Below, piece after piece: positions 1 through 4,467 of a stretch of DNA of 5,954 nt. Both the position numbers and the translations under genes were made by a program. Position 1 is the first letter of the stretch. Each line of letters starts with the position of its first letter. The DNA comes from Oscillospiraceae bacterium (GTDB taxonomy: Bacteria > Bacillota > Clostridia > Oscillospirales > Ruminococcaceae), in the NCBI GenBank assembly GCA_016303235.1, contig JAEDMB010000118.1, forward strand, positions 1 to 5,954. The letters are read 5' to 3'. Under the pieces are notes generated by a model that worked only from the letters and a program-made list of their open reading frames with translations, was not told the DNA's origin and made no database searches.

Positions 1-158
1 TTCTCTGCGTTGAAATGTCAATGGGTCAGATGATTGATGACGTAAAGCTTGCTATAAACTGTTCAAAGCCTGTATCATTCTTCGGAAGAACAGGCGGAGT
101 TATTCCGACTCCAGCTGAAGTTCTTGAAGAAATCAAAAAGATTGGAGGCAAAAATTAA
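1..158 (+). CDS. korA: 2-oxoacid:ferredoxin oxidoreductase alpha subunit, C-terminal fragment
   Basis: Only the last 51 codons are present (in frame from base 3, stop TAA at 156-158); the rest lies left of the window. The tail reads through MSMGQMIDDVKLAI to a final FFGRTGGVIPTPAEVLEEI, a C-terminus familiar from the alpha (KorA/VorB) subunits of 2-oxoacid:ferredoxin oxidoreductases. In that family alpha carries the pyrimidine-binding half of the thiamine pyrophosphate site and works in the cytoplasm with beta and gamma to decarboxylate a 2-oxoacid to an acyl-CoA with reduction of ferredoxin. The identity is strongly supported by the complete beta and gamma genes directly downstream. The stop codon shares its last A with the beta start (TAATG). 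The substrate (2-oxoglutarate, or a branched-chain 2-oxoacid as in VorB annotations) cannot be settled from this fragment. Confidence 0.85.
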   Translation, partial: LCVEMSMGQMIDDVKLAINCSKPVSFFGRTGGVIPTPAEVLEEIKKIGGKN

Positions 159-913
159 TGGCTGTCGTATTTGAAAGACCCAAGTCACTCCTTGATGTCC
201 CTACACATTACTGTCCCGGCTGTTCTCACGGTATAGTTCACCGTCTTGTATGCGAAGTAATCGATGAAATGGATATCGAAGGCGATACTATCGGTGTATG
301 TCCGGTAGGCTGTGCCGTAATGGCATATGATTATTTCGGCTGTGATATGATTGAAGCTCCTCACGGAAGAGCTCCGGCTGTTGCAACAGGCGTAAAAAGA
401 ACAAATCCCGATAAATTCGTGTTTACATATCAGGGTGACGGCGACCTTGCTGCTATCGGTACTGCTGAAACAGTTCACGTTGGTGCAAGAGGTGAAAATA
501 TCGTTATTATATTCATAAACAATACCATCTACGGAATGACTGGTGGTCAGATGGCTCCCACAACAATCCCCGGACAGGTTACACAGACTACACCTTTCGG
601 ACGTGACCCACAGCTTGCCGGATACCCTGTAAGAGTATGCGAACTTATGGCAACACTTTCCGGAACTGCTCTTGCTCAGAGAGTTGCCGTTGATACAATT
701 CCGCATATCAGAGAGGCTAAAAAGGCTATCCGCAAGGCTTTTGAAAATCAGAAAGAAAAAAGAGGACTTTCAATTATTGAAATTCTTTCTACATGCCCTA
801 CTAACTGGGGACTCTCTCCTGTTGACGCTATCAAGAGACTTCAGGACGAAATGATTCCTTATTATCCTCTCGGAGTTTATAAAGATGTTACCGCAAAGGA
901 GGAAGAAAAGTAA
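158..913 (+). CDS. korB: 2-oxoacid:ferredoxin oxidoreductase beta subunit (TPP-binding)
   Basis: This 251-residue protein is full length for a stand-alone beta subunit. It binds thiamine pyrophosphate and catalyses decarboxylation of a 2-oxoacid, passing electrons to ferredoxin and the acyl group to CoA. Visible motifs in order are THYCPGCSHG (residues 16-25), GVCPVGC (46-52), APHGRAPA (67-74), the TPP/Mg motif GDGD (93-96) with its partner asparagines at 121-122, IYGMTGGQ (124-131) and TCPTNWG (212-218). By analogy with the family, Cys19, Cys22, Cys48 and Cys213 are likely ligands of the proximal 4Fe-4S cluster; that assignment is inference. The ATG follows GGAGG (144-148) by nine bases and overlaps the alpha stop, so translation is probably coupled. 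KorB and VorA-type annotations are both possible because substrate specificity is not readable here. Confidence 0.95.
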   Translation: MAVVFERPKSLLDVPTHYCPGCSHGIVHRLVCEVIDEMDIEGDTIGVCPVGCAVMAYDYFGCDMIEAPHGRAPAVATGVKRTNPDKFVFTYQGDGDLAAIGTAETVHVGARGENIVIIFINNTIYGMTGGQMAPTTIPGQVTQTTPFGRDPQLAGYPVRVCELMATLSGTALAQRVAVDTIPHIREAKKAIRKAFENQKEKRGLSIIEILSTCPTNWGLSPVDAIKRLQDEMIPYYPLGVYKDVTAKEEEK

Positions 914-1443
914 TGACTACTGAAATACTTCTTGCCGGATTCGGCGGACAGGGTGTTCTCTTTGCCGGAAAAATTCTTGCATACTGCGGTCTTATGGATT
1001 CAAAGGAACTTTCATGGCTTCCCTCCTATGGCCCTGAAATGCGTGGCGGTACTGCCAACTGTTCAGTATGTATTTCCGATGAACCGATAGGTTCTCCGCT
1101 GATACTTAATCCCGATATTCTCATTGCTATGAACGGCCCTTCATATGACAAGTTCATAAATGCCGTAAAGCCAAACGGAAAAGTATTTATAGATTCAACT
1201 CTTGTTGATTCAAAGTGCGAAAGAACTGATATAGAATGTTTCTATATTCCGTCTACTGAAATGGCTGATACTCATGGATTAAAAGGCGGTTCAAATATGG
1301 TACTCCTCGGCAAGCTCATCAAGGAAACTAATCTTTTCACTTTCGATACTATGCAGAAAGCTGTTGAAAAGGTTGTACCTCCTGCAAAAGCTAAGCTTAT
1401 CGAAAATAATCTTAAAGCTATAAAAATGGGTATGGAATACTAA
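913..1443 (+). CDS. korC: 2-oxoacid:ferredoxin oxidoreductase gamma subunit
   Basis: This 176-residue protein has the usual length of a separate gamma subunit. In the family this domain completes the catalytic core and contributes to CoA binding. The N-terminus carries the hallmark glycine-rich stretch AGFGGQGVLFAGKILA (residues 8-23). It is followed by PSYGPEMRGGTANC (37-50), the conserved loop of pyruvate/ketoisovalerate oxidoreductase gamma domains, and by LKGGSNMVLLGKL further on. The start codon overlaps the beta stop as TAATG and follows AAGGAGG (896-902) by ten bases. Alpha, beta and gamma are therefore tightly coupled, consistent with equimolar subunits. A strong terminator lies immediately downstream, so this is the last gene of the operon. 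The small ferredoxin-like delta subunit often found with these genes would lie upstream of alpha, outside the window. Confidence 0.95.
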   Translation: MTTEILLAGFGGQGVLFAGKILAYCGLMDSKELSWLPSYGPEMRGGTANCSVCISDEPIGSPLILNPDILIAMNGPSYDKFINAVKPNGKVFIDSTLVDSKCERTDIECFYIPSTEMADTHGLKGGSNMVLLGKLIKETNLFTFDTMQKAVEKVVPPAKAKLIENNLKAIKMGMEY

Positions 1444-1453
1444 AAAAATTCAT

Positions 1454-1485
1454 TGCGGACGAATTTAATTCGCCCGCATTTTTTT
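1454..1485 (+). terminator. Rho-independent terminator of the kor operon
   Basis: TGCGGACGAAT (1454-1464) pairs with ATTCGCCCGCA (1468-1478) across a three-base TTA loop. The only flaw is one A/C mismatch at 1459/1473. Seven T residues follow (1479-1485). It begins ten bases after the korC stop and ends just before the next promoter, so it separates the two transcription units. A run of A at 1442-1448 could give some activity in the opposite direction. Confidence 0.9.
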
Positions 1486-1494
1486 AATTATATA

Positions 1495-1523
1495 TTGACA
1501 TAATTTTTGATTAATGCTATAAT
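1495..1523 (+). promoter_or_regulatory. Consensus sigma-A promoter, extended -10, for the lipoprotein-kptA-tmk operon
   Basis: A perfect -35 TTGACA (1495-1500) and a perfect -10 TATAAT (1518-1523) are separated by exactly 17 bases. A TG dinucleotide at 1515-1516 gives an extended -10. Transcription should start near 1530, leaving a leader of only about 20 bases before the ATG at 1551. The preceding terminator makes this the only visible promoter for the next three genes. No operator is evident, so strong constitutive expression would be expected unless a repressor binds the AT-rich flanks. Confidence 0.88.
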
Positions 1524-1550
1524 TTGCTTAATAAAAAATGGGGTGAATAT

Positions 1551-2981
1551 ATGAAAATAAAAATTATTAAGGCTCTTGCAGTTTTATGTGTTCTTAATTT
1601 TACGGCATGCGGTGAAATGAATGAATATGAAGATATATCAGATACGGCTGAAACTACTGAAATACAGACTGACATTACAGAGGAAACAAGCGAATATTCC
1701 GAAGAAATTACTGCCGGAAACGATTTAAAAGATTACAGCGAAATTCTTTCCGTTGCGGAAAATACACTTTTTTACGGAAATGAAATAAAATATTCAGATT
1801 TTTACTGTGAACAGAGCGAAATGGCAAAAAGATGTTTCGATACTGTAAAAAGCGGAATATACAACGAATATTTTATAGAATCCGGAAAGACTCATGATTT
1901 CTATTCTTTCGGAAGTTATATATATTATATCGAAAGAAGTGAAAATAATGATTACTACGATTTTATAGGAAAAGACAGCCAATACTATGAACATCACAAT
2001 TCTGACGGTGAATATTATAAAACAGATAACTGCGTAACATCATTTCTTTACGATGTAATGAATAATTACGAATACAAGGAAAGCTGTTATTTTACAGCTT
2101 ACAATGAAAAATACACCTGTGAAATATATGTATCAGGCGATAATATATGTATTCTTTATTTCTGTGAGGGTGATATCTGCTGTGCAATATATAACGATGA
2201 AAACGGTACACATATTATCGAAAACTATCATCTCTATGAATCGGGAAATATGCTTAATGAAGAATTTATGCTTGAACAGTTCAATCAGTGTCAGCAGAAT
2301 ATTCACCATGATGAAGAACAATATGAAAACAATTTTGATTACAGCTTTAATTTCAATGAAAATAATAATTTCGATTTCAGTGCCGAAAGAATCAGGGGAG
2401 AAAATATTGAAAATCCGCATATAGTTGAAAGCTATCGGGAATACTTTGATACTGCTGATGAATTTTCAATATATATAACCGCAAGGCGTGGAGAATTAAT
2501 GCAGTATGAATATGCGACAAAATCAGGCGGAAATTACTATAACAAAAGCGGTCTGCAAAAAGCAGATGAAAAGGCTATTATAAATGAAAATCTTGAATTT
2601 GAAAACAGGCATTATTCAAGATGCTACTATGAAGATGAAACTGTAAACTATACTTTATATGATGATTCCGATTATTCGGATATATATATTTACTATATCA
2701 TTCAGAATAACGACCGTCCAGAATTTAATGACGTTGATGAGTTCATAGAAGCCTATAACGTTACTATCAACAACGAAGAATATATATGCGAAGTATGGCA
2801 TGCAGGTGTTACTGATTTCAACGTATACTGTAAGGACGGAAAAGTTATTGCAATAGATACAGTATTTTACGGCGAACATGAATACAGCGTTATAGAATAT
2901 CTTTATGACTATGCAGAAACTGAAAACATTTCAGAACCCGAAATTTACAATACATACTCCGAGGAGGGAAACTTTCAGTGA
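1551..2981 (+). CDS. Putative acidic surface lipoprotein with internal duplication, function unknown
   Basis: This 476-residue protein is not recognised. The N-terminus (MKIKIIKALAVLCVLNFTAC) is a basic, hydrophobic signal peptide ending in a plausible lipobox FTA-C with lipidated Cys20, although Asn at -4 and Phe at -3 are not ideal. Residues 21-62 form an acidic Thr/Glu/Ser/Tyr-rich tether. Two domains rich in Tyr, Asn, Asp and Glu follow, joined by a linker rich in Asn, His and Glu at about 249-281. The domains look duplicated: KYTCEIYV...YFCEGDICCAI (from 187) resembles EYICEVWH...VYCKDGKVIAI (from 410). Such beta-rich repeats recall LolA-like lipoprotein folds, but that is speculative. 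ATG 1551 is chosen because GGGGTGA (1540-1546) precedes it. A longer frame opening at TTG 1524 would start upstream of the predicted transcription start. The stop overlaps the kptA start by four bases. Confidence 0.85.
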   Translation: MKIKIIKALAVLCVLNFTACGEMNEYEDISDTAETTEIQTDITEETSEYSEEITAGNDLKDYSEILSVAENTLFYGNEIKYSDFYCEQSEMAKRCFDTVKSGIYNEYFIESGKTHDFYSFGSYIYYIERSENNDYYDFIGKDSQYYEHHNSDGEYYKTDNCVTSFLYDVMNNYEYKESCYFTAYNEKYTCEIYVSGDNICILYFCEGDICCAIYNDENGTHIIENYHLYESGNMLNEEFMLEQFNQCQQNIHHDEEQYENNFDYSFNFNENNNFDFSAERIRGENIENPHIVESYREYFDTADEFSIYITARRGELMQYEYATKSGGNYYNKSGLQKADEKAIINENLEFENRHYSRCYYEDETVNYTLYDDSDYSDIYIYYIIQNNDRPEFNDVDEFIEAYNVTINNEEYICEVWHAGVTDFNVYCKDGKVIAIDTVFYGEHEYSVIEYLYDYAETENISEPEIYNTYSEEGNFQ

Positions 2982-3574
2982 ATAAAAAGGATTACGAAAA
3001 CAGTGACAAGGGACTCGGAAAAACTCTGAGCTATATTTTAAGACATCACCCCGAGGCTTTTAACGTTAATATGGATTCACATGGCTGGGTAAATGTTGAT
3101 GAGCTTTTATCACAAATGCGTAAAAGAGGAAGAATTATAGACCGTGAAATTCTTGACAGAATTGTGCGTGAAAATGATAAACAGCGTTACAGCTACAACG
3201 AAAACAAAACTAAAATAAGAGCAAATCAGGGACATTCAATTCCCGTTGACCTCGAACTTTTACCAGTTACTCCGCCTGATATACTTTATCATGGAACAGC
3301 TGAACAATTTCTTGATTCAATACAACAAAAAGGTATAATGAAAATGTCAAGAAATCATGTACATCTTTCTGTCGATACTGAAACCGCTTTTGATGTCGGC
3401 TCACGCCATGGAAATCCCGTTGTGCTTGTAATAGATTCAAAAAGAATGTACAGCGACGGTCTTAATTTCTATCTTTCAGAAAATAAAAGATGGCTGTGCG
3501 AATACATACCTTTTAAATATGTATCAGCTGTTATAAAAAAGAAAGGCAATGAATTATGCAAGGAAAAATTATAA
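2978..3574 (+). CDS. kptA: RNA 2'-phosphotransferase, Tpt1/KptA family
   Basis: This 198-residue protein is full length for bacterial KptA. The family removes an internal RNA 2'-phosphate using NAD+: the phosphate is ADP-ribosylated, then released as ADP-ribose 1'',2''-cyclic phosphate. Visible features are the N-terminal winged-helix segment SYILRHHPE (residues 18-26) with catalytic Arg22 and His23, HGWVNVDELL (35-44), IRANQGHS (80-87) with Arg81, LYHGT (103-107) in the NAD-binding domain, HVHLS (127-131), and VGSRHGNP (140-147), whose Arg143 is the likely fourth member of the Arg-His-Arg-Arg tetrad. Translation starts at GTG inside the lipoprotein stop (GTGA overlap), with GAGGAGGG (2961-2968) nine bases upstream. 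Bacteria have no known tRNA-splicing route that makes 2'-phosphates, so the natural substrate is unclear. The 3' end overlaps the kinase gene by 19 bases. Confidence 0.93.
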   Translation: MNKKDYENSDKGLGKTLSYILRHHPEAFNVNMDSHGWVNVDELLSQMRKRGRIIDREILDRIVRENDKQRYSYNENKTKIRANQGHSIPVDLELLPVTPPDILYHGTAEQFLDSIQQKGIMKMSRNHVHLSVDTETAFDVGSRHGNPVVLVIDSKRMYSDGLNFYLSENKRWLCEYIPFKYVSAVIKKKGNELCKEKL

Positions 3575-4230
3575 TTATAGAAGGTCTTGACGGTTCGGGA
3601 AAAAGTACACAATTTGAACTTCTTCAAAGCAAATTCGGAAACTGCCGTTTTATAACATTTCCGAATTATGATTCCCCGAGCGGTGAAATAATTACAGAAT
3701 ATCTGAGCGGAAATTTTAAAGAAGAAAATCCTGTGAAAAGTTCATATTCCGCAAGTGTCCTGTATGCCGTTGACAGATATACAAGCTATAAATCCGACTG
3801 GGGAAAGGATTACGAATCAGGACAGAATATTATTTCCGCAAGATATACGACTTCAAATGCAATATATCAGATGACTAAACTTGAAAAATCCCACTGGAAT
3901 GAATACTGCTCATGGCTCTATGATTTGGAATACAATAAAATGGGTATTCCCCGCCCCGATGCCGTAATATTCCTTGATGTTCCGGTTGAAATTTCACAGA
4001 AATTACTATCTGCACGTTATCATGGCGATGAATCAAAAAAGGATATTCACGAATCTGATATAAATTATCTCAAAAAATGCCGTGATTCTGCAATCTATGC
4101 AAGTTCACATGATAATAAAAATACTCCATGGCATATTATTAACTGCTGTGAAAATAACATGCTCAGAAGTATTCAGGATATTCAGACGGAAATTGTAAAA
4201 ATCATATCAGATATATTGACAAAATTCTGA
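3556..4230 (+). CDS. tmk: Thymidylate kinase family protein (clostridial type)
   Basis: This 224-residue P-loop kinase is expected to phosphorylate dTMP to dTDP with ATP in the cytoplasm. Motifs in order are the Walker A IEGLDGSGKST (residues 8-18), FPNY (35-38), the YAVDRYTSYKSDWGK segment (70-84), SARYTTSN (94-101), RPD (133-135), the strand VIFLDVP (137-143) and a lid-like ARYHGDESKKDIHESD (153-168). From memory this matches the longer thymidylate kinase variant of Clostridia rather than the E. coli type. Residue 95 is Ala where that variant and the general DR(Y/H) motif carry Asp, so altered activity or a different nucleotide substrate is possible. The start lies inside kptA (19-base overlap) behind AAAGG (3542-3546), which implies translational coupling. 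The gene's last 15 bases contain the -35 box of the next promoter. The genome may have another tmk; that cannot be seen here. Confidence 0.88.
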   Translation: MQGKIIIIEGLDGSGKSTQFELLQSKFGNCRFITFPNYDSPSGEIITEYLSGNFKEENPVKSSYSASVLYAVDRYTSYKSDWGKDYESGQNIISARYTTSNAIYQMTKLEKSHWNEYCSWLYDLEYNKMGIPRPDAVIFLDVPVEISQKLLSARYHGDESKKDIHESDINYLKKCRDSAIYASSHDNKNTPWHIINCCENNMLRSIQDIQTEIVKIISDILTKF

Positions 4231-4244
4231 AAATGATATATAAT
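4216..4244 (+). promoter_or_regulatory. Consensus sigma-A promoter for the ABC-F leader transcript
   Basis: TTGACA (4216-4221) and TATAAT (4239-4244) are separated by exactly 17 bases. The -35 box lies within the last codons of the kinase gene. Transcription should start around 4251, giving a leader of about 217 nt before the ABC-F start codon. A full-consensus promoter ahead of a resistance gene fits regulation by premature termination rather than at initiation. No terminator separates the kinase gene from this promoter, so some read-through from upstream is possible, but it would meet the same attenuator. Confidence 0.88.
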
Positions 4245-4275
4245 ATGCTTATAATATAAAACGAGGTGAAAAGAA

Positions 4276-4296
4276 TTGCGTTATAATTTCTGCTAA
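4276..4296 (+). CDS. Leader peptide MRYNFC (upstream short reading frame)
   Basis: A TTG start follows the strong Shine-Dalgarno GAGGTGA (4263-4269) after six bases, and encodes MRYNFC before TAA (4294-4296). It begins about 25 bases after the predicted transcription start. Its last three codons (AAT TTC TGC) contain the ATTTCTGC segment that takes part in the attenuator, so a ribosome paused on almost any codon would block that pairing. Very short sensor peptides of this kind precede other inducible ribosome-protection and erm genes. An alternative GTG at 4266 (MKRIAL) exists but has no properly spaced ribosome-binding site. Translation itself is not proven. Confidence 0.7.
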   Translation: MRYNFC

Positions 4297-4322
4297 TCAA
4301 TTTAAAAGTGCATACATTTTTC

Positions 4323-4340
4323 AAGGGGAATATTCCCTTT
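4323..4340 (+). repeat. Palindromic hairpin inside the leader (possible pause site)
   Basis: AAGGGGA (4323-4329) pairs with TTCCCTT and the next T (4334-4340), including one G-U pair; the core GGGAATATTCCC is a perfect palindrome. It is the apical hairpin of the larger fold closed by AAGTGCA/TGCACTT. The T-rich TTTTGTTGTGTT starting at 4338 means it could pause RNA polymerase or act as a weak terminator, giving the leader ribosome time to load. That role is inference. Confidence 0.7.
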
Positions 4341-4357
4341 TGTTGTGTTGCACTTAT

Positions 4358-4435
4358 GCAGAAATATAATGCTTTCCGGTTAATAATATAAATGCTGTTG
4401 CTCCGTATTACCGCAGGAAAACTATATATTTCTGC
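4358..4435 (+). promoter_or_regulatory. Antiterminator conformation of the ABC-F leader
   Basis: GCAGAAATATA (4358-4368) is perfectly complementary to TATATTTCTGC (4425-4435), the loop side and 3' arm of the terminator. Enclosed within it, CGGTTAATA (4377-4385) pairs with TATTACCG (4406-4413), the terminator's 5' arm, with one bulged T. Both terminator arms are thus captured by different upstream partners in one nested fold. The ATTTCTGC octamer at 4428-4435 is an exact repeat of the octamer in the leader peptide frame (4286-4293), which explains how one segment can choose between two partners. Confidence 0.75.
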
Positions 4436-4449
4436 GGTAATTCTATTTT
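4407..4449 (+). terminator. Attenuator terminator before the ABC-F gene
   Basis: ATTACCGCAGGAA (4407-4419) pairs with TTTCTGCGGTAAT (4429-4441) over 13 bp with a single G-U pair, closing a nine-base AT-rich loop (4420-4428). The U-rich tail TCTATTTT (4442-4449) is interrupted, so termination may be partial and tunable. The ribosome-binding site AAGGAG (4452-4457) lies just beyond, so the hairpin controls transcription rather than hiding the start. Confidence 0.8.
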
Positions 4450-4467
4450 ATAAGGAGTTTTAATTTT

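Larger units (their letters stand above)
4251..4467 (+). promoter_or_regulatory. Ribosome-mediated transcription attenuator in the ABC-F 5' leader
   Basis: The leader contains four interlocking segments. A (ATTTCTGC, 4286-4293) is the end of a six-codon reading frame. B (GCAGAAATATA, 4358-4368) can pair with A over 8 bp, supported by AAGTGCA (4306-4312) with TGCACTT (4349-4355). C (4407-4419) and D (4429-4441) form the terminator stem. B can instead pair with TATATTTCTGC (4425-4435), which includes most of D, over 11 uninterrupted bp. C can pair with CGGTTAATA (4377-4385) with one bulged base, nested inside B:D. A:B plus C:D would be the off state. A ribosome stalled on the leader peptide would mask A and favour B:D, the on state. 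The pairings are seen directly; the mechanism is inferred from known inducible macrolide, lincosamide and ABC-F leaders. Confidence 0.8.

Noticed and set aside
185..706. Long open frame on the minus strand opposite korB
   Set aside because: Its Cys/Ser-rich product has no recognisable motif, and it lies entirely antisense to a gene with clear family motifs.
1524..1550. TTG start that would extend the lipoprotein by nine residues
   Set aside because: It directly abuts the -10 box and lies upstream of the predicted transcription start, has no ribosome-binding site, and would place charged residues ahead of a clean signal peptide. ATG 1551 has GGGGTGA at proper spacing.
1794..2879. Several short frames on both strands within the lipoprotein gene
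   Set aside because: They are Ile/Tyr-rich shadows caused by the AT-rich Tyr/Asn/Glu codons of the real gene, without ribosome-binding sites or motifs.
4266..4286. Alternative leader frame GTG AAA AGA ATT GCG TTA TAA (MKRIAL)
   Set aside because: The GTG falls within the Shine-Dalgarno itself and has no spaced ribosome-binding site; the TTG frame at 4276 is better placed and overlaps the switch helix.
4231..4467. Metabolite riboswitch, tRNA or CRISPR in the gap before the ABC-F gene
   Set aside because: No known aptamer core, cloverleaf or repeat-spacer pattern is seen, and all notable complementarity is explained by the attenuator.
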